Source: Rhodococcus sp. B50 | GTDB taxonomy: Bacteria; Actinomycetota; Actinomycetes; Mycobacteriales; Mycobacteriaceae | Assembly: GCF_013602415.1 (NCBI RefSeq) | Contig: NZ_WPAG02000002.1 | Span: forward strand, 2,421,480-2,485,479 | Direction: 5' to 3' | Length of the DNA: 64,000 bases | In this document: positions 55,916-64,000 of the stretch, in pieces | Layout: each line of letters starts with the position of its first letter | Position numbering within the stretch: the stretch's first letter is position 1 | Program-made: the position numbers and the translations under genes | The notes under the pieces: model-generated | Told to the model about the DNA's origin: nothing | Seen by the model: only the letters and a program-made list of their open reading frames with translations | Database searches by the model: none

Positions 55916-56509
55916 TCATCCGTCCCGGTCGACGATGACGTGATCGGCGAGGCCGTAGACCACCGCCTCCGTCGGCGAGAAGATCCGGTCCCGGTCGGTA
56001 TCGCGGCGCAGTTGTTCGATGTCGCGTCCGGTGTGCGCGGCCAGGATCTCCTCGGTCTGCGCCCGCACCCTCATCACCTCCGCCGCCTGCAGCGCCAGAT
56101 CGGAGATGGTGCCCTGTCCCTGCGCCGACGGCTGGTGCAGCAGCACCCGCGAATGCGCGAGCACGTGCCGACGACCGGGTGCCCCCGCAGCGAGCAGCAC
56201 GGCGGCCGCGGAGGCGGCCTGTCCCATGCAATAGGTCGCGACCTTCGGACGCAGGAACTGCATGGTGTCGTAGATCGCGAGCATCGCGGTGGACGATCCG
56301 CCGGGTGAGTTGATGTACAGGCCGATCTCCCGGTCGGGGGATTCCGCTTCGAGGTGCAGCAGCTGCGCCATCACGACGTTGGCGACGCCGTCGTCGATCT
56401 CGGTGCCGAGAAAGACGATGCGTTCGTTCAGCAGTCGGCTGAAGACGTCGAACGAGCGCTCCCCCGACGGCGTACGCTCGATCACGTTCGGAATCGTGTA
56501 GGTGCTCAT
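55916..56509 (-). CDS. ATP-dependent Clp protease proteolytic subunit (second of pair)
   Basis: 197 residues. Serine-protease triad in ClpP contexts: Ser in [10 protein letters not shown], His in LLHQPSA, Asp in [24 protein letters not shown] is typical. Start overlaps the upstream clpP stop (ATGA). With its partner it likely forms a mixed ClpP tetradecamer. No clpX or tig nearby, so this is probably an accessory pair comparable to Streptomyces clpP3 clpP4 rather than the essential pair. Confidence 0.92.
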   Translation of the reverse strand: MSTYTIPNVIERTPSGERSFDVFSRLLNERIVFLGTEIDDGVANVVMAQLLHLEAESPDREIGLYINSPGGSSTAMLAIYDTMQFLRPKVATYCMGQAASAAAVLLAAGAPGRRHVLAHSRVLLHQPSAQGQGTISDLALQAAEVMRVRAQTEEILAAHTGRDIEQLRRDTDRDRIFSPTEAVVYGLADHVIVDRDG

Positions 56510-57114
56510 CGTCCCAGTCCCATCTGTCGTCCCGAGGCGAACGGCGCCAGTTCGGCGAGCGAATCCACGACGGCATCGACGATGCCGTAGTCGCGTGCCT
56601 GTTCGGGGGTGAACCACCGGTCGCGGTCGCTGTCGCGTTCGATCTCTTCGAGCGAACGTCCGGTGGCGTCCGAGAGGATCTGCTGCGACTGCAGTTTCAT
56701 GTACTCGAGGTTCTCTGCCTGGATCGCGATGTCGACGGCCGTCCCCGAGAAACCGGCCGACGGCTGGTGCATCATGATCCGGCTGTGCGCGAGACTCGTC
56801 CGTTTGCCCTTCGTCCCTGCCGCGAGCAGGACCTGCCCCATGCTGGCGGCGAACCCGACCGCGACGGTGGCTACGTCGTTCGGGACGAGTTGCATGGTGT
56901 CGTAGATGGCGAGGCCGGCCAGCACGGATCCACCCGGCGAATTGATGTGCAGGACGATGTCGCGCCGGTCGTCGGCGGAGGCGAGCAGGACGAGTTCCGA
57001 GCACACACGCTCGGCCGTCTCGTCGTCCACCTCTCCGGTCAGTCGCAGGATGCGTTGACGGAAAAGCCTGTCGGCCAGTTGGTCCCGGTACGAGAGTGGT
57101 TCGGTGGTCGTCAT
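56506..57114 (-). CDS. ATP-dependent Clp protease proteolytic subunit (first of pair)
   Basis: 202 residues. Catalytic Ser in [10 protein letters not shown], His in MMHQPSAGF, Asp in [27 protein letters not shown] is the family's oxyanion segment. First gene of a two-gene operon, with two palindromes upstream (57141-57171). Confidence 0.92.
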   Translation of the reverse strand: MTTTEPLSYRDQLADRLFRQRILRLTGEVDDETAERVCSELVLLASADDRRDIVLHINSPGGSVLAGLAIYDTMQLVPNDVATVAVGFAASMGQVLLAAGTKGKRTSLAHSRIMMHQPSAGFSGTAVDIAIQAENLEYMKLQSQQILSDATGRSLEEIERDSDRDRWFTPEQARDYGIVDAVVDSLAELAPFASGRQMGLGR

Positions 57115-57140
57115 GCATCGAGCCTGACCCCGATCGGGCG

Positions 57141-57155
57141 CGAACCGGCGGTTCG
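57141..57155. promoter_or_regulatory. palindrome upstream of clpP pair
   Basis: CGAACCGGCGGTTCG, perfect 15-bp palindrome, 27-41 bases before the clpP ATG. Resembles GTTCG-based ClgR sites. Confidence 0.45.
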
Positions 57156-57171
57156 TCTGCTCACGGCAGAC
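57155..57171. promoter_or_regulatory. PopR-like operator upstream of clpP pair
   Basis: GTCTGC-N5-GCAGAC, close to the TTCTGCC-N3-GGCAGAA palindrome I recall for Streptomyces PopR at clpP3. Confidence 0.5.
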
Positions 57172-57192
57172 GGACCGGACCGTCCCCGACGT

Positions 57193-57957
57193 TCAGTCGC
57201 CCGCGGATCGGACGGCGCTGATCACCGCTGCGACGAGGACGGCCAGCACCAGCACCAGGAGCAGCACCGGTCCGAGCAACAACACCAATGCGATCAGGAC
57301 GGCCAGGCCGATCTTGGCCTTGGTGCTCAGTCCGGAGATCAGCCCGCCCAGCGCGGCGAGGGCTGGATTGCGGCCCTCCAGCGCGGCCCGGATGCCCGCG
57401 AGGACCGCCTGCAGTCCCACGCCGCCGCGAGTGACCTCACCGAGGAGCGAGTCCACCCATTCGCGGATGCGGCGGGTCGGTCTCTTGCCGAGTCCCCGCA
57501 GCGCACCCAGTGCGGTGCGGACGAAGGCCCGCACCGCATCCTTCAGCATGTCGACGGGCGATTCCGGTTTCGGCTGTGCCTGCTCGGGCCGGGTCTGCTC
57601 GGGCCGGGTCGGTCGTCCGGTCTCCGTCACGGGCCGACGTGGCCGGTGCGTCTCCCTCGGCGGGGTCGGCTTCGAACGGCGGCGGGGCGCCGTGTCGGTC
57701 CGGGACGATGTCCGGGCGGTCGATCGGGTGGTGGATCGCGTCGAGGTGCGCCTCGAGGCGGGCGCGGGATCGCGAGATCGACGCCGCGACGCGGGTTCCG
57801 CGTCGCGCGAGCGACGCCGCGTCGCGGCATCGGGGTCACGAGATCGACGGCTGCGCGTCCGCGCGGGTTCGCTCGTGGTCTCCGTCTTCTCGCGCGTCGC
57901 GGTCGGACGCCGCGCCGGACGAGAGGTTCGGCGGGGTTCGTTCTGCCGAGCACTCAT
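57193..57957 (-). CDS. basic low-complexity protein with C-terminal membrane segment
   Basis: 254 residues. Residues 1-120 are Arg/Ser/Thr/Pro-rich with repeated (R)RSRDP(A/D) units and no predicted structure; residues 130-200 are helical; one strongly hydrophobic segment (LLLGPVLLLVLVLAVLV) near the end. Possibly a membrane-tethered nucleic-acid- or envelope-binding protein. ATG at 57957. Not a recognised family. Confidence 0.65.
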   Translation of the reverse strand: MSARQNEPRRTSRPARRPTATREKTETTSEPARTRSRRSRDPDAATRRRSRDAEPASRRRSRDPAPASRRTSTRSTTRSTARTSSRTDTAPRRRSKPTPPRETHRPRRPVTETGRPTRPEQTRPEQAQPKPESPVDMLKDAVRAFVRTALGALRGLGKRPTRRIREWVDSLLGEVTRGGVGLQAVLAGIRAALEGRNPALAALGGLISGLSTKAKIGLAVLIALVLLLGPVLLLVLVLAVLVAAVISAVRSAGD

Positions 57958-58193
57958 ACCGCTCGCCTTCTCTCGTGGACGGGCACGGTGCCTTTCAGTG
58001 AACGCCGGATTCCGGGCCCGGTCAATGTAGGGCGGCCACGTCGACCGATTGCGGAACAGGTGGACCCTGTTCAAGATCGGCAACAGCCCTTGGGAGAATG
58101 AGGATTGCCCTCACAGCACACGGGGAGGTGTGCGCATCATCGTTCGCGATGGGGAGTGCGCGCGCGTCGTAATCCGAAGGAGCACCGACAGAC

Positions 58194-59720
58194 GTGACCG
58201 AGCAATTCAGTTTCGAAACACTCACGCCCACGGCATTTCTCGACCGTTCCGCCCGGGTCTTCCGTGACGACCTCGCAGTGGTGGACGGAGACATCCGCCG
58301 CACCTACGCCGAACTGCGCGATCGCTGCCTGCGACAGTCGGGCATGTTGCACGCTCTCGGTGTCGAACCCGGCGACCGTGTCGCGGTACTCGCGCCGAAC
58401 ACCTCGTTGATGCTCGAGGCGCACTACGGCGTGCTGTACGCGGGCGCTGTGCTCGTCTCGCTCAACACCCGTCTCACCGCGCCGGAGCTCCGGTTCATCC
58501 TCGAGCACTCGGGCAGCCGGGTCCTGCTCGTCGAGCAGTCGTTGGCCGACCTGGCCCGCGAGGCGACAGCCGACCTGCCGTCGATCACTGTCGTCGGCGA
58601 CGACTACGAGGACAAGCTCGCGGCCGCTCGCCACCGTTACGTGCCGCTCGCCGACGAGCGCAGCATGATCGCCCTGAACTACACGTCCGGCACCACGGGT
58701 GATCCGAAGGGCGTGATGTACCACGCGCGGGGCGCTTACCTGCAGTCCCTCGCGATGGTCGCGCACTTCGGGCTCGACAGCGCGTCCACCTATCTGTGGA
58801 CGCTGCCGATGTTCCATTGCAACGGCTGGACGTTCACGTGGGCGGTCACCGCTGCCGGTGGTACCCACGTGTGCCTGCCCAAGGTCGATCCCGAACGGAT
58901 CTGGGAACTTGTGCGCACCGAGGGTGTCACGCACCTGTGCGGCGCGCCGACCGTGCTCGCGTCGCTGGTCGACGCACCCAACGCCGGTGGGATCGACCAC
59001 CGGGTCGTCGCCGCAATCGGTGGTGCCCCGCCTGCCCCTGCCCTGATCGAGCGGTGCACCGCGCTCGGACTCGACATCACGCACCTGTACGGGCTCACCG
59101 AGACGTACGGTCCGGCAGCGATCTGCGAGTGGCGTTCGGAGTGGGACGTCCTTCCCGAGGACGAGAAGGCACGGCTGCGCTCCCGGCAGGGTGTCGGCAA
59201 TGTCGTGGCCGGTGAACTCCGCATCGTCGACGCGATGGGATCCGACGTTCCGGCCGACGGCGAGACGACCGGCGAGATCGCACTGCGCGGCAACAACGTG
59301 ATGCTCGGCTACTACAACAACCCGGACGCGACCGCGCGCGCAGTGCCGGACGGCTGGTTCCGCACGGGCGACATCGGCGTCATGCATCCGGACGGCTACA
59401 TCGAGATCCGCGACCGCGCCAAGGACGTCATCATCTCCGGCGGTGAGAACATCTCGTCCGTCGAGGTCGAGGCCGCTCTCATCAGCCACCCGGCCGTTCT
59501 CGAGGCGGCCGTCGTCGCGGCACCGAGCGAGAAGTGGGGCGAACGTCCCGTCGCCTACGTCGCGTTGCGCAGCGGCGCGAATGCCGACGAGGCGGAACTG
59601 CGGGCACACGTGCGTTCGCAGCTCGCCGGCTTCAAGGTTCCCGACAGCATCGTCTTCGGTGCCCTGCCGAAGACCGCGTCCGGCAAGATCCGCAAAGTCG
59701 AATTGCGCGAGCGCCTCTGA
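58194..59720 (+). CDS. fatty-acid/acyl-CoA synthetase (AMP-binding, medium-chain type)
   Basis: 508 residues. ANL motifs: YTSGTTGDPKGV, PMFHCNGWTFTW, YGLTETYGPAA, FRTGDIGVMHPDGY, RAKDVIISGGENISSVEVE and the C-terminal Lys in TASGKIRK. The HCNGW segment is typical of medium-chain/AlkK-like acyl-CoA synthetases. GTG start, AAGGAG upstream. Monocistronic, ending at a hairpin. Confidence 0.92.
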   Translation: MTEQFSFETLTPTAFLDRSARVFRDDLAVVDGDIRRTYAELRDRCLRQSGMLHALGVEPGDRVAVLAPNTSLMLEAHYGVLYAGAVLVSLNTRLTAPELRFILEHSGSRVLLVEQSLADLAREATADLPSITVVGDDYEDKLAAARHRYVPLADERSMIALNYTSGTTGDPKGVMYHARGAYLQSLAMVAHFGLDSASTYLWTLPMFHCNGWTFTWAVTAAGGTHVCLPKVDPERIWELVRTEGVTHLCGAPTVLASLVDAPNAGGIDHRVVAAIGGAPPAPALIERCTALGLDITHLYGLTETYGPAAICEWRSEWDVLPEDEKARLRSRQGVGNVVAGELRIVDAMGSDVPADGETTGEIALRGNNVMLGYYNNPDATARAVPDGWFRTGDIGVMHPDGYIEIRDRAKDVIISGGENISSVEVEAALISHPAVLEAAVVAAPSEKWGERPVAYVALRSGANADEAELRAHVRSQLAGFKVPDSIVFGALPKTASGKIRKVELRERL

Positions 59721-59727
59721 GCTCCGA

Positions 59728-59771
59728 CCGGGACGGTTCCCGACATCACTTCTCGTCGAGGACCGTCCCGG
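59728..59771. terminator. hairpin between convergent acyl-CoA synthetase and MFS genes
   Basis: CCGGGACGGT and ACCGTCCCGG, 10-bp perfect arms with a 24-base loop; the right arm lies in the last codons of the MFS gene. Confidence 0.55.
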
Positions 59772-61062
59772 CCCGCTCGGGCAGGGTGAACGCGGCGAGC
59801 GCGGCGACGACGAACGACGCCGCGAACGCGCCGAAGACGAGACCGTTGCCCCCGGTGTCCAACAGCACCGGCACCAGCAGCGGCGCGATGATCGACGCGA
59901 GCCGGCCGAAAGCCGCGGCCGAACCGGTGCCGGCCCCGCGGACGGGTGTGGGATACAGCTCGGGGCCGATCGCATACAGCGCACCCCAGGCTCCGAGATT
60001 GAAGAACGACAGCGCCATACCGGCGGCGACGATCGTTCCCGGCGTCTCGGCGAGGCCGAACAGTCCCGCCGACACCGCCGAGCCGGCGAGAAAGACGCCC
60101 AGCGTCATTCGTCGTCCCCACACCTCGATCAGCCACGCCGCGACGCCGTAACCCGGCAACTGGGCGAGCGTGATGAGCAGCGTGTATCCGAACGAGGTCA
60201 CCAGATCGAAGCCCTGCGCGACGAGCAGGCTCGGCAGCCAGATGAATGCGCCGTAGTACGAGAAGTTGATGCCGAACCACACGATCCACAGCGCGGCTGT
60301 GCGGCGGCGCAGGTTCGGCGCCCACACCGATCCTCGGGCGACCGGCTCTGCCACGGTCACGGGTTCGTGGCCCTCGTCCGGTACATAGGCGACACCGGCC
60401 GATCGTTCGTAGTCGCGCACGATGGATTCGGCTTCCGCCTGCCGTCCGCGACTTTCGAGGTACCGCACCGATTCGGGTAGACCGAACCGCACGACGAGGG
60501 CGTAGGCGGCGGGGACGAGACCGACGGCGAGCGCCCACCGCCATCCGTTGTCGCTCGTGGGGACGACGAAGTATCCGATCAGGGCGGCCAGGAGCCAGCC
60601 GACCGCCCAGAACGCCTCGAGGGCCACGACCACGCGCCCACGTATTCTGCGTGGCGCGAACTCACTGACCAGCGTCGACGCGACCGGCAGCTCGGCACCG
60701 AGACCGAGTCCGACGACGAACCGGAGGACGATGAGCATCGCCACCGAGGTCGACAGCGCCGCAGCGCCGGTCGCGAGCCCGTAGACGAGCAACGTCGCGG
60801 CGAACACCTGCCGGCGTCCGATTCGGTCGGCGAGCAGACCACCGAGCGACGCCCCGATCGCCATACCGACGAAGCCGATCGATCCGATCCACGACAACTG
60901 CGTGGACGACAGATCCCACTGCACGGCCAGCGCCGCCATGACGAACGAGATCAACCCGACGTCCATGGCGTCGAGGGCCCAGCCCACGCCGGAGCCGGTC
61001 AGCAGGCGGCGGTGTCTGCCGGTGAACGGCAGGTCGTCGAGCCGCTGGGTGCGAGTGGTCAT
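59746..61062 (-). CDS. MFS transporter, sugar/aromatic acid porter type
   Basis: 438 residues, 12 membrane segments. Motif A in loop 2-3 (GGLLADRIGRRQVF) and its repeat in loop 8-9 (LIEVWGRRMTLGVF); PESVRYLESRGR after helix 6 is the sugar-porter/AAHS signature. A proton symporter for an organic acid or sugar; substrate not assignable. Confidence 0.9.
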   Translation of the reverse strand: MTTRTQRLDDLPFTGRHRRLLTGSGVGWALDAMDVGLISFVMAALAVQWDLSSTQLSWIGSIGFVGMAIGASLGGLLADRIGRRQVFAATLLVYGLATGAAALSTSVAMLIVLRFVVGLGLGAELPVASTLVSEFAPRRIRGRVVVALEAFWAVGWLLAALIGYFVVPTSDNGWRWALAVGLVPAAYALVVRFGLPESVRYLESRGRQAEAESIVRDYERSAGVAYVPDEGHEPVTVAEPVARGSVWAPNLRRRTAALWIVWFGINFSYYGAFIWLPSLLVAQGFDLVTSFGYTLLITLAQLPGYGVAAWLIEVWGRRMTLGVFLAGSAVSAGLFGLAETPGTIVAAGMALSFFNLGAWGALYAIGPELYPTPVRGAGTGSAAAFGRLASIIAPLLVPVLLDTGGNGLVFGAFAASFVVAALAAFTLPERAGTVLDEK

Positions 61063-61095
61063 GCACCGAAACGTACCGCAGCCCCGGGGCGCCGA

Positions 61096-61584
61096 TCAGC
61101 CGCGCGCGGCGGCCTCCAAGGCCGAGACGTCGAGCCGGCGCATCGTCATCATCGCGGCGGTCACCCGCTGCACGACGGCCGGATCGGGGTCGGCGAGCAG
61201 TTCGTTCAGCCGTTTCGGTACCACCTGCCACGACAGGCCGTACTTGTCCTTCAACCATCCGCAGGCGGATTCCTCGCCGCCGTCGGCGGTCAGTGCGTAC
61301 CAGTAGTGGTCGGCCTCCTCCTGGTCGGCGCAGTCGATCTGGAAGGACACCGCCTCGGAGAACCGGAACTGCGGGCCCCCGTTGAGTCCGTAGAAGACCT
61401 GACCGTCGAGGAAGAACTCGACCGTCATCGGAGTCCCCGCCGGAACCGAGATGCCACCTCCTGTGGACTCCTCGATGTAACGGGTGATCTCACCGATCTT
61501 GGAGTTGGGGAAGATGCCGACGTAGAAGTTCGCGGCGTCCTCGGCGTTCATGTCGAACCACAACCACGGAGTGATCCTGGGCAT
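61096..61584 (-). CDS. VOC-family protein (PhnB/3-demethylubiquinone methyltransferase-like)
   Basis: 162 residues: ITPWLWFDMNAEDAANFYV at the N-terminus, FYGLNGGPQFRFSEAVSFQI and CGWLKDKYGLSWQVVP are the marks of the PhnB/3-dmu-9_3-mt VOC subfamily. Despite the family name these are not methyltransferases; function usually unknown, often glyoxalase-fold metal proteins. Confidence 0.92.
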   Translation of the reverse strand: MPRITPWLWFDMNAEDAANFYVGIFPNSKIGEITRYIEESTGGGISVPAGTPMTVEFFLDGQVFYGLNGGPQFRFSEAVSFQIDCADQEEADHYWYALTADGGEESACGWLKDKYGLSWQVVPKRLNELLADPDPAVVQRVTAAMMTMRRLDVSALEAAARG

Positions 61585-61683
61585 CGTGACTCCTCGTGTC
61601 GTCGAATGTGTTCCACCGTCACGAAGGCAGACCCTGTCCGGTTCGGATTCTCATCGCGGAGCAGGAGTGGGTATACGACTTCC

Positions 61684-62202
61684 ATGACGAAGAAGACGCG
61701 CGGTCGCGGGGAACAACCGAGGCAGCGGCACCGGCCGCCGGGCAACGCGCCCGCACCACCGGCACGGTACGTCGAGGATCCGGCCCTCCCGGCGGCCTGG
61801 CTCGTCGACATCGACGGAACACTCGCGCACATGAGCGACCGGAGCCCCTACCACTGGCACCGGGTGGGTGAGGACACCGTCTCCCCGGCGGTCGAGGCCG
61901 CGGTGCGGGCGTTCGCCGCTGCACCCGACCGGGCCGCGATCGTGCTGCTCTCGGGTCGCGACGGCGTCTGCCGGCCGGAAACCGAGGACTGGCTTGCCCG
62001 GCACGCGATCCCCTACGACGAGCTCCACATGCGAGCGGCCGGCGACAACCGGAAGGATTCGATCGTCAAGGCCGAGCTGTTCGACCGTCATATCCGGCAC
62101 CGCTACCGCATCATCGCGGTGCTCGACGACCGCGATCAGGTGGTGCGCATGTGGCGGCGGATGGGACTGGTGTGTTTCCAGGTCGCCGAGGGCGATTTCT
62201 GA
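61684..62202 (+). CDS. HAD phosphatase similar to polynucleotide kinase 3'-phosphatase domain
   Basis: 172 residues. A basic tail of about 35 residues, then a HAD domain: VDIDGTLAHM (motif I nucleophile and acid Asp), LLSGRDG (motif II), Lys in RKDSIVKAELF, and LDDRDQVVRMWRRMGL (motif IV). This arrangement is that of the phosphatase half of T4-type polynucleotide kinase/PseT; no kinase domain is attached. May remove 3' phosphates from nucleic acid. Confidence 0.82.
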   Translation: MTKKTRGRGEQPRQRHRPPGNAPAPPARYVEDPALPAAWLVDIDGTLAHMSDRSPYHWHRVGEDTVSPAVEAAVRAFAAAPDRAAIVLLSGRDGVCRPETEDWLARHAIPYDELHMRAAGDNRKDSIVKAELFDRHIRHRYRIIAVLDDRDQVVRMWRRMGLVCFQVAEGDF

Positions 62203-62238
62203 CAGGCACTTGTACACGCCGGGTCCTCGACCGGTGGC

Positions 62239-62451
62239 TCAATCATCCAAGGACACTTCGATACTCAGCGCGGTCGGCGGAACGAACGGCACCCCGCCGA
62301 GATCGACGCGTCGGGCCCCGCATCCGACGCAGCGCACGTACAGCACCTGCCCGATCGACGTGGTGTGGCTCGACTCCACACTCCACGCGTGTTCGTGAGC
62401 GGGGGTCCGGGTGGGGCATTCCTGTGGGTTCCGAGCTTCGATAGCAGTCAT
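62239..62451 (-). CDS. small Cys-containing conserved protein
   Basis: 70 residues starting MTAIEARNPQEC. A beta-hairpin-like core with RCVGCGARRVDLGG (CXXC) and an upstream Cys and His that could complete a zinc site. ATG at 62451 has GGTGG upstream; an ATG four codons earlier is possible. No known function. Convergent with the HAD phosphatase and divergent from the CGNR gene. Confidence 0.65.
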   Translation of the reverse strand: MTAIEARNPQECPTRTPAHEHAWSVESSHTTSIGQVLYVRCVGCGARRVDLGGVPFVPPTALSIEVSLDD

Positions 62452-62477
62452 GTCCACCACCATGATGTAATGCCCTT

Positions 62478-63053
62478 ATGCATCTCAACCCTTACGGAGA
62501 GTATGCGGTCCTCCTCGCGGCGTCGCTGGCCGACGACTGGCCCGAGGATCGGGCAGGCATCATGGCCCGTACGCGCGAGGTGGGCATGACAATGGACTTC
62601 CCGACCGCGCCCGACGACCATCAGCGCACCCGCGAGGTCATCGACGACTGGCTCGCCGTCGTCGACGCGTCCGACCCCCGGGAACGTGCGCGCCTGCTCA
62701 ACGAGCAGATGGCCACCGCAGCGGCCTATCCCCGACTGACCGATCACGACGGCGAGGGCTGGCACCTGCACTACCGCGACGAGGTCCAACCGCTCCCCGA
62801 CGTGCTCCGCGCGGTGATCAGCGTCGGCACGGCACTGCATCTCACCACGCGCGGAATGCACCGCCTCCACCGGTGTGCGGCATCGGACATGCCGCGGAAC
62901 CCGTGCACGGCCGTGGTCGTCGATGTCACCCGCAACGGTCGCCGGCAGTACTGCTCCGTGCGATGCGCGAATCGCGCCGCGGTACGCCGACACCGAGCGA
63001 GGGCGGCGTCGGACCGCCGACCTGCACATCCGTCGACCCGCACAGCCGAGTAG
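62478..63053 (+). CDS. CGNR zinc-finger (ABATE) domain protein
   Basis: 191 residues: N-terminal ABATE domain (about 1-125) with the conserved start LNPYGEYAVLLAASLADDWP, then a C-terminal CGNR finger: HRCAA, CTAVVVDVTRNGRRQYCS and CANRAAVRRHR supply the zinc ligands. Putative stress-associated transcription factor family. The typical CGN reads CAN here. Upstream TAATGC suggests a near-leaderless transcript. Confidence 0.9.
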   Translation: MHLNPYGEYAVLLAASLADDWPEDRAGIMARTREVGMTMDFPTAPDDHQRTREVIDDWLAVVDASDPRERARLLNEQMATAAAYPRLTDHDGEGWHLHYRDEVQPLPDVLRAVISVGTALHLTTRGMHRLHRCAASDMPRNPCTAVVVDVTRNGRRQYCSVRCANRAAVRRHRARAASDRRPAHPSTRTAE

Positions 63054-63156
63054 CACATCACGGCACGCGCGAATCGTCCCTCCCCGAGTCTCTGCGAACC
63101 CGGCGTCTTGGGAAGCTGAACCGCAGACACCCCACCGCTCCGGAGGCTCCGACACC

Positions 63157-63819
63157 ATGGCCGCTCGTTCCACCACCCGCCCGCCGAGGATCGACGCTCC
63201 GAAACTCGGTGGTCTCATCGACTCCGACGGCGACGAATTGCTGGCGCACGGAATCGTCGAGAACAACCGCTACACGAACACCGATCTGTCGGAACGGGAT
63301 CTGACGGGGATCGCCCTGTCCGAATGCGTCCTCTCCGCACCGATCGTCGCCGACAGCGACCTCACGAGCGCACGGCTGCGCGACATTCTGTTCGAGCGTA
63401 TGCAGGCACCGAGCCTGTTCGCACCGCGCAGCAGCCTGCACCGGGTGTGCATCCAGGACAGCCGGATCGGTGCGATGGACCTCTTCGATGCGGATCTGCG
63501 CGGTGTCACCGTCGCCGACTCCAAACTCGGCCTGGTCAATCTCCGTGCCGCTACCGGACGGGACGTGCTCTTCCGGGGTTGCATCATCGACGAACTGGAT
63601 CTGGGAGGTGGCACGTTCACGCGCGTCGCCTTCGAGGACTGTTCCGTCGGCGTCCTCGACGTCCACCGCGCTGTCCTGGACCAGGTCGACCTCCGCGGCT
63701 TGCGGATCGGCTCGATCCGCAACATGGGCGGGATGAAGGGAGCAACGATCGACGCCCACCAAGTCGTTGCCCTGGCAGGGCAGTTCGCCGCCCATCTCGG
63801 TCTGCGAGTGGAGGATTGA
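63157..63819 (+). CDS. pentapeptide-repeat-like protein
   Basis: 220 residues with repeated A(D/N)LXX-like units (TDLSERDLTGIAL, SDLTSARLRDI, FDADLRGVTVADS, LDLGGGTFTRVAFEDC), forming a right-handed quadrilateral beta-helix over about residues 40-190. Some family members mimic DNA and protect gyrase; others are structural. GGAGG lies about 10 bases before the ATG. Convergent with the truncated monooxygenase at the right edge. Confidence 0.87.
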   Translation: MAARSTTRPPRIDAPKLGGLIDSDGDELLAHGIVENNRYTNTDLSERDLTGIALSECVLSAPIVADSDLTSARLRDILFERMQAPSLFAPRSSLHRVCIQDSRIGAMDLFDADLRGVTVADSKLGLVNLRAATGRDVLFRGCIIDELDLGGGTFTRVAFEDCSVGVLDVHRAVLDQVDLRGLRIGSIRNMGGMKGATIDAHQVVALAGQFAAHLGLRVED

Positions 63820-63861
63820 TCTCGCCGACCACTCGACGGGTCGGACTCGTTCGGATGGGCC

Positions 63862-64000
63862 CGACGCGGCGTCGAACGACGACAACTCCCGCAACATCCG
63901 GTCCGTCGACCACGGCCAGTTGAAACTGTTGCGGCCATTGACATCGAAGAAATAACTACGGCAGCCGGCGTTGTACACCGTCAGGCCAATTCGGCGAACC
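63862..64000 (-). CDS. flavin-containing monooxygenase, C-terminal end only (partial)
   Basis: The minus-strand frame open at the right edge encodes LTVYNAGCRSYFFDVNGRN followed by SFNWPWSTDRMLRELSSFD, the usual C-terminal end of FMO/Baeyer-Villiger-type monooxygenases. Recognisable homology ends near 63862, but the frame has no stop until 63058 and would run antisense through the whole pentapeptide gene. The true 3' end may be altered by a frameshift or deletion; coordinates mark only the supported part. Confidence 0.6.

Overview
The window is high-GC actinobacterial chromosome, most likely Rhodococcus or a close mycolate-forming relative. It carries genes for the deazaflavin cofactor F420 (fbiC), mycothiol (mshB) and phosphatidylinositol mannosides (pimE, lpqW). 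Their order (pimE / pterin dehydratase / nudix gene, then typA-lpqW-mshB-membrane protein-fbiC) follows the mycobacterial arrangement as I recall it. There is also a WhiB regulator, an ECF41 sigma factor and many GTG starts. I saw no tRNA, rRNA, CRISPR array or insertion sequence.

Region 1 (1-12.5 kb) is conserved core: fbiC (cut by the left edge), two bacterial-PH membrane proteins, a family-5 uracil-DNA glycosylase, then the minus-strand set typA-lpqW-mshB plus two small genes, a Cys-rich small protein behind an iron-box-like site, a nudix hydrolase, pterin dehydratase and pimE. Region 2 (12.6-26.4 kb) is mixed: secreted proteins, a serine-rich repeat protein, an MFS exporter, a Mrr-like protein with a degenerate active site, a carotenoid oxygenase, a mismatch uracil glycosylase, class I fumarase, and an ECF41 sigma factor divergent from its AhpD-like partner with two mirrored ECF41 promoters between them.

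Region 3 (26.6-32.5 kb) is a decaying purine-degradation locus. uraD and uraH are intact, but the next reading frame is an in-frame fusion of the first quarter of urate oxidase to the C-terminal part of the xanthine dehydrogenase molybdenum subunit, followed by a frameshift. The NCS2 purine permease on the other strand also has an apparent one-base frameshift near its start. The rest of the ureide pathway (DUF6986 protein, allantoinase, allantoicase) lies at 51.8-55.4 kb. A shared palindrome (TGTAT(A/C)C-N6-G(G/T)ATAC) precedes both the permease and the allantoin operon.

Region 4 (32.9-51.7 kb) lies between the two purine segments and has less GC-saturated codons, so it is probably an acquired catabolic island. 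A LysR regulator faces a long plus-strand operon: cyclase-family hydrolase, ThDP enzyme, ABC importer, thiolase-like/DUF35 pair, acyl-CoA ligase, a catalytically dead aldehyde dehydrogenase, a racemase-like protein, Ohr and a quinone oxidoreductase. After a large nested palindrome comes a second operon that encodes the meta-cleavage route for 3-hydroxyanthranilate (dioxygenase, ACMS decarboxylase, aminomuconic semialdehyde dehydrogenase, aminomuconate deaminase, oxalocrotonate decarboxylase) and ends in a whiB gene. The substrate of the upper operon is not known to me; this is the best candidate for an undescribed system here.

Region 5 (55.4-64 kb) has a PopR/ClgR-like regulator convergent with a second clpP pair whose promoter carries a PopR-like palindrome, then a basic membrane protein, an acyl-CoA synthetase, an MFS transporter, a VOC protein, a HAD phosphatase, two zinc-binding small proteins, a pentapeptide-like protein and the 3' end of a flavin monooxygenase.
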